Shown here: positions 8,046 through 16,582 of the stretch, one piece after another
How positions within the stretch are numbered: position 1 is the first letter of the stretch
How the letters are laid out: each line of letters opens with the position of its first letter
Origin: an uncultured Oscillospiraceae bacterium
GTDB taxonomy: Bacteria > Bacillota > Clostridia > Oscillospirales > Acutalibacteraceae
Direction of reading: 5' to 3'
DNA length: 64,000 nucleotides
Assembly: GCA_902492045.1 (NCBI GenBank)
Contig: CABUKB010000001.1
Span: forward strand, 186,001-250,000
Notes under the pieces: generated by a model
What the model saw: only the letters and a program-made list of their open reading frames with translations
Database searches by the model: none
What the model was told of the DNA's origin: nothing
Translations under genes and position numbers: made by a program

Positions 8046-9236
8046 GTGTCGAATTTTCTTAAACGCACCTGGGCCGAGATTGATCTCGACGCCTTGCAGG
8101 ATAATTATCGCGCTATCGCCTCTTCCCTTTCAGGGAACAGCCGGATCATGGCCGTGGTCAAGGCGGATGCATATGGCCACGGGGCGGGAATGGCGGCCCT
8201 TTCGTTTCGGGAATCCGGAGCCTCCTGGTTCGGGGTCTCCAACCTCGACGAGGCCGTGCAGCTTCGTTCAGCCGGCATCACCGAGCCCATTCTGGTTTTT
8301 GCCTATACCCCACCGGGAGAAGCCGCCACTCTTGCACGGCTGGGTATATCTCAGACCGTGCTCAACGGGCATTATGCACGGGAGCTGGAACAAGCCGCCG
8401 CCGTCGCAGGGGTGCGGGTGCGGGTCCACGTCAAAATCGACACCGGCATGTCCCGGGTCGGGCTGGCCTATCACAGCGAACGGCAGGACGGGGATACTCT
8501 CCGGGAGATCGAGGCGCTCTGCAGCCTCCCCCACCTTATCGGGGAGGGCGTTTTCACCCATTTTGCCTCGGCGGACGAGGAGGACGACGGCGGCTATACC
8601 AGACAGCAGTTCGAGCGGTTTATGGAGGCTCTCGGCCGACTTGAACAGCGGGGGGTGACGTTCCGTTGCCGCCACTGCTGCAACAGTGCGGGGCTGATGC
8701 GGTTTCCCGACATGCACCTCGACCTGGTGCGGCCGGGAATCATCCTGTATGGTCTGCCGCCGGCTCCCTGGATGCGGGGCATGCTCCCCCTGCGCCCCGC
8801 CATGGAACTTAAGACGGTGGTGTCCATGGTCAAAACCGTGCCGGACGGCATGCCGGTCAGTTATGGACGGACGTTTGTCACCAAGGGAGAAAGGCGCCTC
8901 GCCACCGTACCGGTCGGCTATGCGGATGGATATCCCCGGGTGCTTTCCAATCGCGCTCAAATGCTCCTGTGCGGTCAAAGGGCACCGGTGGTGGGCCGCG
9001 TCTGCATGGATCAATGTGTCTTGGATGTCACCGACATTCCGGAGGCGAGAGAGGGGATGACGGTGACGGTCTTCGGTAAGGACGCGGACGCCTGTCTCCC
9101 AGCGGAGGAAATCGCGGAACTGGCTGGCACCATTCACTATGAAACCGTCTGTCTGGTCGGCAAACGGGTCCCCCGCGTTTTTTACAGAAACGGCGAAATT
9201 GCCGGGCGGCTGAATTATATTTTGCCGGACACGTAA
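8046..9236 (+). CDS. alr: Alanine racemase
   Basis: A PLP-dependent racemase of 396 residues making D-alanine for peptidoglycan. The N-terminal TIM barrel opens with RTWAEIDLDALQDNY and holds the PLP lysine in MAVVKADAYGHG (about residue 38). The barrel continues through IDTGMSRVG. The C-terminal domain has the catalytic Tyr region PVSYGRTFVT and GRVCMDQCVLDVT. The GTG at 8046 is preferred: AAAGGGG sits 8 bases before it and the promoter -10 is at 8013-8018. The ATG at 8028 would lie too close to the transcription start. The AraC gene follows after 37 bases with no terminator seen, so the two may be cotranscribed. Confidence 0.96.
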   Translation: MSNFLKRTWAEIDLDALQDNYRAIASSLSGNSRIMAVVKADAYGHGAGMAALSFRESGASWFGVSNLDEAVQLRSAGITEPILVFAYTPPGEAATLARLGISQTVLNGHYARELEQAAAVAGVRVRVHVKIDTGMSRVGLAYHSERQDGDTLREIEALCSLPHLIGEGVFTHFASADEEDDGGYTRQQFERFMEALGRLEQRGVTFRCRHCCNSAGLMRFPDMHLDLVRPGIILYGLPPAPWMRGMLPLRPAMELKTVVSMVKTVPDGMPVSYGRTFVTKGERRLATVPVGYADGYPRVLSNRAQMLLCGQRAPVVGRVCMDQCVLDVTDIPEAREGMTVTVFGKDADACLPAEEIAELAGTIHYETVCLVGKRVPRVFYRNGEIAGRLNYILPDT

Positions 9237-9273
9237 CCCGGCAACGGATGTTCATACGAGAGGAGGCGGCCGT

Positions 9274-10158
9274 ATGCCTGAATTCGTCCCCACGGTTCCC
9301 CAACGGGAGATGGCGGTGGACGCTGTCGTGACGGTGCATTATTTCGAATACGCCAAGAACTATGTATTCGAAGGAGAAAAGCACGATTTCTGGGAACTGC
9401 TCTATGTGGACAAGGGAGAAGTGGAAGTGATGGCGGATGACACCGGCTATCGTCTGCGCCAGGGCGAGATGATCTTCCACAAGCCCAATGAGTTCCACAA
9501 CGTCTTCGCCAACGGAGTGGTCGCCCCCAATCTGGTGGTGGTCTCCTTTATCTGCCGCTCACCCGCCATGAGTTATTTTGAGGGCAAGGTTCTGCGCGTG
9601 GATTCAGATGAACGGGAACTGCTCGCCCGTCTGATTGCGGAAGCGCGGGATGCTTTTGCGTCTCCTCTGGACGATCCGCGCACCGTCCAGATGGTTCGGG
9701 CCTCCTCGAGTGCTTTTGGCAGCGAGCAAATGGTGGTTTCCCTGCTTGAACAAATGCTCATCCGGATGATCCGCCGGGGGGCCGAACAGTCCCGGGAAGT
9801 CAAAGTCTCATCCTCCGTCAAGCGCCGCTCCGACCGGGATCTCGCCGAACGGGTCATCGCCTATATGGAAGAAAACCTGTGCGGCAGCCTCTCCTTCGCT
9901 CAGGTCTGCCGCTTTTCCGCCCAAAGCGCCACCAATCTCAAAACCATCTTTAAATCCGTGACCGGCATGGGGGTAATGGAATATTACCGCATGCTCAAAA
10001 TCGAGTATGCGAAGCGCCTGCTGCGGGAGGGCAGCGGCAACATCACCCAGATTGCCGACCGGCTCGGCTATGCGTCGGTGCATTATTTTTCCCGCCATTT
10101 CAAACAGTCCACCGGTATGACGCCCAGTGAATACACACAGTCGATTCAGGCAAAATGA
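9274..10158 (+). CDS. AraC-family regulator with cupin sensor
   Basis: A 294-residue AraC-type transcription factor. Residues 20-120 form a cupin-like sensor domain (HDFWELLYVDKGEVEVMADD and HKPNEFHNVFANG). The C-terminal 100 residues carry two helix-turn-helix motifs, SFAQVCRFSAQSATNLKTIFK and ITQIADRLGYASVHYFSRHFK, with the usual GMTPSEY ending. GAGGAGG lies upstream. It converges on the GH112/ABC operon whose last gene ends 215 bases away. Regulators of this class often switch on a neighbouring sugar operon when they bind the sugar, so that operon is the obvious candidate target. Confidence 0.9.
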   Translation: MPEFVPTVPQREMAVDAVVTVHYFEYAKNYVFEGEKHDFWELLYVDKGEVEVMADDTGYRLRQGEMIFHKPNEFHNVFANGVVAPNLVVVSFICRSPAMSYFEGKVLRVDSDERELLARLIAEARDAFASPLDDPRTVQMVRASSSAFGSEQMVVSLLEQMLIRMIRRGAEQSREVKVSSSVKRRSDRDLAERVIAYMEENLCGSLSFAQVCRFSAQSATNLKTIFKSVTGMGVMEYYRMLKIEYAKRLLREGSGNITQIADRLGYASVHYFSRHFKQSTGMTPSEYTQSIQAK

Positions 10159-10330
10159 GAGGGGCCGGCCAGTCTTCAGAAGTCGGAACGGCGTGTCTGC
10201 GCGGGTACGCGGGGACACGGCCGGCGGATATTCGATCCCTTCTTTGAATCGAAAGGGCTGAAACCCAGAAACGATGTAAGACGTTTCATATCGAGAGAAC
10301 GACAGGCGGGCCGCATGGCGCGCAAGGAGC

Positions 10331-10369
10331 GAGGAGCCGCGCAAAAGGATTCCTTTTGCGCGGCTCCTC
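10331..10369. terminator. Perfect 39-bp palindrome between convergent genes
   Basis: Nineteen-base arms 10331-10349 and 10351-10369 are fully complementary around one base. There is no T run on either side, so it is a strong hairpin in both transcripts, perhaps a factor-aided terminator or RNA end protector for the AraC gene and the GH112 operon. Confidence 0.6.
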
Positions 10370-10373
10370 CTGT

Positions 10374-12563
10374 TCACGGCACATCGAACCAACGGATTTC
10401 GCTCTCATCCAAATGCAAATCGAACGCATGGCCGTCTCCACGGTAGACCCGGGTATCCTGCGGCTCGTAGGTGTTGTTGACCACACAATACTGCCGCACT
10501 TCAGGGCCGCTTTCAGGCTTTCCGTATGCGTGCACCTCCGTGCTGGCATTGGTGCTGAACCAGTGGAGGAGGGCATCCTCTTTGTGAGAAGCCCAGAGAA
10601 TGGCGCGATAGAGCAGCCGGGTGTTGTCAAAATTGTAGGGCAGCCCGCTGATATAGACCCCCCGGCCCTTACCACTTGCATGGGCGGCGAGCTGAACCTC
10701 CCGGTCCCGTTGCACGATGACGGTTGTGCCGGGCAAGGCGTAAACACCCTTTTTCCCTTCCCCGAAGTCGATGGCTCCCCGCACATCCCCGGTGATGAAA
10801 TGGGGCTGCTCATCCCAGTTGTATTTATCCACATTTAGGGTAAAACCGGTCTCCATCTCGACACCGAGTATGTCCGCCAGTTGGAAATAGCGGCCTTGCC
10901 ACTGATGGCCGGAGGGTTCCCCCACGCCAATGAAGCCGCCGCCGTTATAGACATACCGGCGCACGGCGGTGAGAACCGCTTCGTCGGCCCAATTTTCACC
11001 GCCGGTCCAGGCGGTGTCCCCGTCTCCGGCATTGACAACCGCGTCGAATCCATCCAACATCTTCGGATCGGACCGAATATCGTCGAAGTCGATAAAACAC
11101 ACATCAAACGGGGCACCGCTCAGGATTTCCATCACCCCGAAATAGGCATAATTCTGCTTATGGTACAGCGCGTGATGTACCATGTGGTTGCCCCAGGCCC
11201 GCATGCGGCCCCAGGAACTCAGCACCGCCACCCGTCCGGCACAAAACGGTACGGCCCCTTTGACGCGGGCGTAAAGCCCGCGGAATTCATCGCACACCCT
11301 CTCGACATAGTCGATGAACGCCGGGAACCGCAGGGCCAGTTTCAGATATCCGCCATAGCCGATCCGGTCGATGGGCTTGCGCAGGATGGCGCGCCTGGCC
11401 GTCACCCAGTTGACCTTCGCCTCCCGCACCGGATCCCCTCCTTCATGGAAGGTATCGGGGAAAAAATACGGCAAGAACCGGCCTTCGGTATACCGGACAC
11501 CCGGAATATCGCTGATCAGGCGGAGGGTGGCCCCGTTCCCCACGCTCCCCACCACCGCATCCAGGCCGATGGTGGGGAATTCCTCCATAAAAGGTTCGGT
11601 GCCGATCCAGTGATCGCCCAGGAACATCATGGCTTCCTTGCCGTATTCGTGGGTAATCTCGACCATTTCCCGGGCGAGCTTGGCGACTTCCCGGCGCTGA
11701 AACGCCTGAAAATCCCGAAACTCCCTGGAGGGTTCCCGATATGGGTTGTTCATGTATCCCTGGTCGATGATATATTCGGGCCGGAAAGGATAGCCCGCCT
11801 CTTTTTCAAATTGCGCCAGAATATATGGGCTGACGCTGGCGGAATAGCCGTACCAATCCACGTATTTCTCCCGGGCCAGCTCATCAAAAATCAGGGTGAA
11901 CTGATGAAAAAAGGTGGTAAAGCGGATGACATCCACATAGGGATGTTCTTCGATGAAGCGGCGCAGCCGCATCATCGTGAACGCTCGGGTTTTGGGCTGA
12001 CGGACATCAAAGGTGATCTGATGCTCTACATCCTTCCAGCCATTGGTCACGGCATTGTACATGTGGACCGGATCCCACAGGATATAGGCGAGAAAACTGA
12101 CAGAGTATTGATGATAGGGCACGGCCTCGATCACGACATCGCCCGATTCCCGCTCATAACGCCAACGGGACACAGGAACCGGACAGCCGGTGGTGCGGTC
12201 CATAACCTCCCACCAGCGGGTAATATCGTCCCGGTCGTTGACCGCCAGCATATCGGGATAGAGATGATCCATCAGATGAATGGACAGACGGTCTCCTTCC
12301 GCGGTATGAAACGAGGTGCTGATATACATCTGTTGAATTTCATCCGGGTTTTTCCGGGCCCAGTCGTTATCCTTGCGGGTGGTGTAATAGGTCGCATACA
12401 CCTTGGCATCCACCTGACGCAGCGCGGCCGGAAAGTCGGTCCCGTCGCAGTCGCGAACGGCGTCGGCACCCCAACGGCGCAGGATCTCGAGGGTTTCGGG
12501 CACCACGTCTCCATCGGTGGGAATCGTGACCCGTCCCGTGGTTTTGGAATCGGTTGGCCTCAT
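10374..12563 (-). CDS. GH112 galactosyl-hexose phosphorylase
   Basis: A 729-residue glycoside phosphorylase of family GH112. It shows the family N-terminus (TGRVTIPTDGDVVPETLEIL, RRWGADAVRDCDGTDFP) and the core GLDAVVGSVGNGATLRLISD followed by RYTEGRFLPYFFPDTF. Known members split galactosyl-beta-1,3-N-acetylhexosamine (lacto-N-biose or galacto-N-biose) or galactosyl-beta-1,4-rhamnose with phosphate, giving galactose 1-phosphate. I cannot assign which. No signal peptide, so it acts in the cytoplasm on imported disaccharide. The ATG at 12563 has AAAGGGG 9 bases upstream; the frame extends further without a ribosome site. It is the last gene of an ABC import operon. Confidence 0.92.
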   Translation of the reverse strand: MRPTDSKTTGRVTIPTDGDVVPETLEILRRWGADAVRDCDGTDFPAALRQVDAKVYATYYTTRKDNDWARKNPDEIQQMYISTSFHTAEGDRLSIHLMDHLYPDMLAVNDRDDITRWWEVMDRTTGCPVPVSRWRYERESGDVVIEAVPYHQYSVSFLAYILWDPVHMYNAVTNGWKDVEHQITFDVRQPKTRAFTMMRLRRFIEEHPYVDVIRFTTFFHQFTLIFDELAREKYVDWYGYSASVSPYILAQFEKEAGYPFRPEYIIDQGYMNNPYREPSREFRDFQAFQRREVAKLAREMVEITHEYGKEAMMFLGDHWIGTEPFMEEFPTIGLDAVVGSVGNGATLRLISDIPGVRYTEGRFLPYFFPDTFHEGGDPVREAKVNWVTARRAILRKPIDRIGYGGYLKLALRFPAFIDYVERVCDEFRGLYARVKGAVPFCAGRVAVLSSWGRMRAWGNHMVHHALYHKQNYAYFGVMEILSGAPFDVCFIDFDDIRSDPKMLDGFDAVVNAGDGDTAWTGGENWADEAVLTAVRRYVYNGGGFIGVGEPSGHQWQGRYFQLADILGVEMETGFTLNVDKYNWDEQPHFITGDVRGAIDFGEGKKGVYALPGTTVIVQRDREVQLAAHASGKGRGVYISGLPYNFDNTRLLYRAILWASHKEDALLHWFSTNASTEVHAYGKPESGPEVRQYCVVNNTYEPQDTRVYRGDGHAFDLHLDESEIRWFDVP

Positions 12564-12645
12564 GGCGGACAACCCCTTTCTGCGCACTGCGCGCCGTGAA
12601 ATCGAAAACAGCTGCGGATACGGCATTCGCCGCCGTCTGTCGGCT

Positions 12646-12831
12646 CTATTTCGGTTTCTTATCGGAACGGGTATACCGCCGGTTATACAGATAAAGCAGG
12701 ACGAGCAGCCCCGCAAGGCCGAGGAGCATCACCCCGATCCAGGGAAGCCCGCGGTACCTCTGGCCGACAATCACAAGCGCGATGCAGGCGATAAAAACGG
12801 CCAACGCCAATATCCCTTTGAGAACCGTCAT
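12646..12831 (-). CDS. Small membrane protein in sugar ABC operon
   Basis: A 61-residue protein with two hydrophobic helices (about residues 4-23 and 30-50) and a basic tail NRRYTRSDKKPK. It sits between the second permease and the GH112 phosphorylase on the same strand. I recall similar short proteins (DUF6903-type) beside sugar ABC genes in Clostridia, but the match is from memory. It could be a permease accessory subunit. No enzymatic feature is visible. Confidence 0.65.
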   Translation of the reverse strand: MTVLKGILALAVFIACIALVIVGQRYRGLPWIGVMLLGLAGLLVLLYLYNRRYTRSDKKPK

Positions 12832-12853
12832 GCGCGGTATCCTCCTTTTCCGG

Positions 12854-13780
12854 TCAGGCTTTGACGCCGCCGACCGTCATTCCCTGGGTCAGTTTCTTCT
12901 GCACCGCCATATACAGGATCAGGGTGGGCAGCATCACCATCACCAGTCCGGCATACATCTGGCCGTACTGAGCGGAGGCATTTTGTGCCTTCATCAGATT
13001 CATCAGTCCAACCGGCAGGGTGCTGTCATCGCCGCTCATCAGGGTCATGGAAATGATGTATTCGTTCCAGAAGGACAGAAAGTTGAACAGTATTACCGTG
13101 ATAATGCTGGGTTTCGCCATGGGAAAGATGATCTGCACCATGGTCCGGAAATACCCGCTGCCGTCCACATAGGCGGCCTCTTCGAAATCCTTTGGCAGGG
13201 TCTGGAAATAACTCGAGAGAAGATAGATGGTGAAGGGCAGCGCCGTGGAAGCGTAAATCAGAGCCAGGATAAAGCGGTTGTTCAGAAAAAACCCGTTGCC
13301 GAACCATTCGTACAAAGGGCTGCCCCGTTCCGCCCCAATCGCCTCCATCAGGCTGGAGAGCCCTCGGTTGCCTTCTACCAGCATCAGGAAAATCGGCACA
13401 ACGATATAGTTGACGTTGATAAACAACCCGCCCATGAAACAGGTGTTCAACAAGCGGCGGCCCCGGAATTTATACCGGGCCAGCACATACGCGGCGGGCA
13501 GTGCCACCGCCAGCAGCATCGCCAGCGCGAGGGCGGTGACCACCACCGAATTGAGAAAATAGGCGCCCATGTTCGCCTTGTTGAAGGCGTCGATAAAATT
13601 CTGAATGTGAAAGCCCTGGGGGAGCGCCCACGGGTCGCCGTAAAATTCCCGGTTTTCCTTGACCGAGGCCATGAAAGCCCAGCCGACCGGCACGAGGATG
13701 GAGACCGCAAAGAGAATGAGCACGATAAAAATAAAAATACGATAGAGGGTATCCGCACGCAGGCTGTTTTTGTGTTTCAT
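12854..13780 (-). CDS. Sugar ABC transporter permease (MalG type)
   Basis: A 308-residue inner-membrane permease of the MalG/AraQ class. It has six predicted spans, the first at about residues 13-33. The cytoplasmic EAA loop, EEAAYVDGSGYFRTMVQIIFPMAKP (about residue 205), docks the ATPase. It lies 12 bases after the MalF-type permease. The operon has no ATPase gene, as is common where one shared MsmK-like ATPase serves many importers. The expected cargo is the disaccharide cleaved by the GH112 enzyme. Confidence 0.93.
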   Translation of the reverse strand: MKHKNSLRADTLYRIFIFIVLILFAVSILVPVGWAFMASVKENREFYGDPWALPQGFHIQNFIDAFNKANMGAYFLNSVVVTALALAMLLAVALPAAYVLARYKFRGRRLLNTCFMGGLFINVNYIVVPIFLMLVEGNRGLSSLMEAIGAERGSPLYEWFGNGFFLNNRFILALIYASTALPFTIYLLSSYFQTLPKDFEEAAYVDGSGYFRTMVQIIFPMAKPSIITVILFNFLSFWNEYIISMTLMSGDDSTLPVGLMNLMKAQNASAQYGQMYAGLVMVMLPTLILYMAVQKKLTQGMTVGGVKA

Positions 13781-13792
13781 ATCGGAACCCCC

Positions 13793-14683
13793 TTAGTATT
13801 CCAGCGGCTCGCGCTTGGTCACGGCATTGACGACCGCCGCGAGTATAAAAGAAAACGCGAACACCACCACGCCGATAGCCATACCGTAGCCATAAGAGGA
13901 ATTGGTATAGGCCTGCGTGTACATATAGCTCAGAAACACCTCGGTGGCTCCGTCGGGGCCACCGTTCGTCATCGCTTTGACGAGCAGGAAACTCAGATTG
14001 ATATTGCTGATGATGAAGAAGGTCAGGGTGGTGCGAATGTTGGTCCAGATCAATGGGATGGTGATCTGGAAAAACTGGCGGAACCGGCCGGCGCCTTCCA
14101 GCCCGGCGCTTTCATACAGACTTTCGGGCACGGCGGACATGCTGGCCATATACATCACCATATAGTACCCGATGGCCTGCCACACCAGGGCCCCCGCCAG
14201 GCTGTAGATGACGAGTTTTTGATCCCCCAGCCACAAAATAGGGGTACCGGTCTGGGTAAAAAGACCGATAATGCTGTTGAGCAGCCCCCTGTTCGGATCA
14301 TAGATCGCGTTGAAGATGGCGGCGATCACCACCACCGACAAGATGTTCGGAATATAAAAAACCACGCGGAAAAAGCCTTTGCCCGGAATCCTTCCCCGCA
14401 CGAGAATGCTCGCGAAAACCAGGGAAAACGCGATGGTAACCACCGTCACCAGGACGATGAGTAGCACGGTATTCTGAAAAGACCGGAGAAATCTTTCATC
14501 GCTTATGAGGGTCTGAAAATTGCGGAATCCGACAAAGGTCTTTTCATCCGAATAGCCGCCCCATCGGAACATAGACATCCAAAATACCTGTAAGGTGGGG
14601 ATCACCATAAAGATCACGAAAAGCACAGTGGCCGGAATCACGCACAGAGCGGCGAACCGTCCCTGTCCCCGAAACCTGCGCAT
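13793..14683 (-). CDS. Sugar ABC transporter permease (MalF type)
   Basis: A 296-residue permease of the MalF/UgpA class with six predicted membrane spans. The first span follows a basic MRRFRGQGR tail. The EAA loop reads ESAGLEGAGRFRQFFQITIPLIW at about residue 190. The ATG at 14683 has AGAGGAGG 8 bases upstream, so the longer frame from 14746 is rejected. It pairs with the MalG-type permease downstream and the binding protein upstream. Confidence 0.93.
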   Translation of the reverse strand: MRRFRGQGRFAALCVIPATVLFVIFMVIPTLQVFWMSMFRWGGYSDEKTFVGFRNFQTLISDERFLRSFQNTVLLIVLVTVVTIAFSLVFASILVRGRIPGKGFFRVVFYIPNILSVVVIAAIFNAIYDPNRGLLNSIIGLFTQTGTPILWLGDQKLVIYSLAGALVWQAIGYYMVMYMASMSAVPESLYESAGLEGAGRFRQFFQITIPLIWTNIRTTLTFFIISNINLSFLLVKAMTNGGPDGATEVFLSYMYTQAYTNSSYGYGMAIGVVVFAFSFILAAVVNAVTKREPLEY

Positions 14684-14783
14684 GGGGATGCCTCCTCTCT
14701 TCTCCGAATCCATCCCGGATTCGAGGCAAAGGATAGGGACGGGCAACCGTCAGGGCGGCCGCCCGTCCGCCTTTAGAGCCGAA

Positions 14784-16127
14784 TTATTTTAGAGCTCCGC
14801 GGAGCTTGTTGCTCGCATCGACGATCCCGGCTTTCCACTGCTCCAGAGTTTTGTCTCCGCTGACCACGCTGTTGATGGAATTGAACGCCGCATCCGCGAT
14901 GCTCACCCCCTCGACCGGGTCGGTGGTGGCAAAGGCCCCCATAACCGCCTTGGCTGCGTCGTTGTCATAAATGCTGTAAAACAACTTGTTTTCCCCTTCC
15001 AGCAGGGAACTGACGTTTTTGATCGGCTGTACGGCAGGGCCTTTGCCCTCTGCCTTGCCCGCCGTCGCGAAGATCTCGGCGGCTTTGTCAGAATACAGGA
15101 ACGCCATGAATTTATCGGCGAGTTCCGGGTTCGCCGCCTTTTGAGGGCTCCAGGTCTGTTCAAAATAGGTGTAGGAATACCGGTCTCCATCCCCTATGGC
15201 CGGCAGCGCCGTGAAGCCCCATTCAAAACCGTCGGCGCGGGGAGCATCCACCATTTCACCCGTCACCCAGGTCCCGTTGGGCATGAACAGGGCCTTATTG
15301 TCCAGAATTAACTGCTGATTTTTCAGATAATTGTCGTTATTGGCGTTGGCAACAGTGGAGGTCTCGGTGTTGGCGGCGAGCTTTCCTATGATTTCAAACA
15401 CCTGGTTCGCTTCTGCCGTGTCCCAGATACCCTCGCTGTAATGCGTGGCCTTTTCAAAGAAATCCGAGCCGCCCGCCTCCATCAGCAGGGCGTAGAACAA
15501 CGCGTCGAAGTAGCCTGCCGTGGGATAGGTGAACAGCGCGATTCCCTCGGCTTTCGCCGTCTCAGCGAGTTCCCACATCTCGTCCCAGGTGGCGGGAACC
15601 TTCCAGTCCTTCTGCTCGAATAAGCCGGCGTTGTAAAACAGGCCGCAGGGACCGTAAAAGGCGGGAGCCAGATAGGGTTTGCCGTCGGAGTACGGATTGG
15701 TGATGGATGTGCCGAGAAACTCGGGGATGATTTTATCTTTCACCTTCACGTCCTCGCCGGGGACCGTCATGTCCAGCATATTGCTCAAATCCCGCAGACC
15801 GTTTTCCTTCGTCAAGGTCTCGGTCAGCGCCTTTTCCCGCCCGATGCTCAGGTGGACGACATCGGGATAATCCCCGGCCTTCATTTTGGGACTGATCACA
15901 TCTTCCAAGTTTTTGTCTATGGTCAGTTCCACTTTGACGCCCTCGTTGTCCTCTTCAAAGGCCTTGGCAATATCTTTCCATATTTGGGTGCCGTAGGCGG
16001 ATTCGAGTGCCGCCACCTTCAGCACTTTCTGTTCCGTTCCGGACATGTCGGATTCGGCCGCTTTGCAGCCGGCGAGCACTCCGGCCAGCATCACGGCGGC
16101 CAGGGCCACAGACAGTATCTTTTTCAT
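14784..16127 (-). CDS. Sugar-binding lipoprotein of ABC importer
   Basis: A 447-residue family 1 extracellular solute-binding protein. The signal peptide MKKILSVALAAVMLAGVLAGC ends in a lipobox with Cys at 21, so it is anchored outside the membrane. The mature part has the typical start VLKVAALESAYGTQIWKDIAKAFEE and a late WSPQKAANPELADKFMAF segment. The ATG at 16127 follows GGAGG by 8 bases. It is the first gene of the operon binding protein, permease, permease, small protein, GH112. Ligand is inferred to be a galactosyl disaccharide from the phosphorylase. Confidence 0.94.
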   Translation of the reverse strand: MKKILSVALAAVMLAGVLAGCKAAESDMSGTEQKVLKVAALESAYGTQIWKDIAKAFEEDNEGVKVELTIDKNLEDVISPKMKAGDYPDVVHLSIGREKALTETLTKENGLRDLSNMLDMTVPGEDVKVKDKIIPEFLGTSITNPYSDGKPYLAPAFYGPCGLFYNAGLFEQKDWKVPATWDEMWELAETAKAEGIALFTYPTAGYFDALFYALLMEAGGSDFFEKATHYSEGIWDTAEANQVFEIIGKLAANTETSTVANANNDNYLKNQQLILDNKALFMPNGTWVTGEMVDAPRADGFEWGFTALPAIGDGDRYSYTYFEQTWSPQKAANPELADKFMAFLYSDKAAEIFATAGKAEGKGPAVQPIKNVSSLLEGENKLFYSIYDNDAAKAVMGAFATTDPVEGVSIADAAFNSINSVVSGDKTLEQWKAGIVDASNKLRGALK

Positions 16128-16582
16128 AAGGATATCCTCCATTTTTTTGGGTTTGCCGGAGCGACGGTCTCCGGATATACGGGCAATTGATTCCTACATC
16201 CATTGACTTCCGATTTCGCTTCGTCCATTTTCCCGTTTAAGCTTTGTCTGGACGATACACAAGGAAGCCATCCTATTATGTCCGTAAACCGCCGTATATA
16301 TCCGCCATTTGATGCAGTCCGGCTGTCACGAAAACCCGGAAAAAAGTAGCTTTGGAGGCAAAACGGCTTTTCGATATCCATAAAATGGCCGGGAACGGCA
16401 TTGCCGGACAAGAACCGTCCCGGCCATTTGGCTATGTGAAATTCCTTAAAAAAATGAAGGCAAAAATACCCCCGGCTTCCCCATCTCGCTGGTGGAATCG
16501 GCGGATGCGTGGTATACTAGACAGAGATAATTGGAACCGGCAGGAAACCGGCGGCCGGATCCTATCGAAAGGAGAGCCCACT
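16128..16582. other. Divergent regulatory region
   Basis: This 455-base stretch separates the GH112/ABC operon (minus) from fbp (plus) and has no convincing gene. Arms 16383-16394 and 16418-16429 form a perfect 12-bp inverted repeat around a 23-base interval. On the minus strand a CATAAT-like -10 at 16275-16280 lacks a good -35, which would suit an activator-dependent promoter. Confidence 0.5.
16510..16518 (+). promoter_or_regulatory. Extended -10 promoter candidate for fbp
   Basis: TGG followed by TATACT at 16513-16518 gives an extended -10; no good -35 is present. Confidence 0.4.

Noticed and set aside
12782..14464. A 560-codon plus-strand frame
   Set aside because: Antisense to two permease genes; His- and Gln-rich translation typical of shadow frames.
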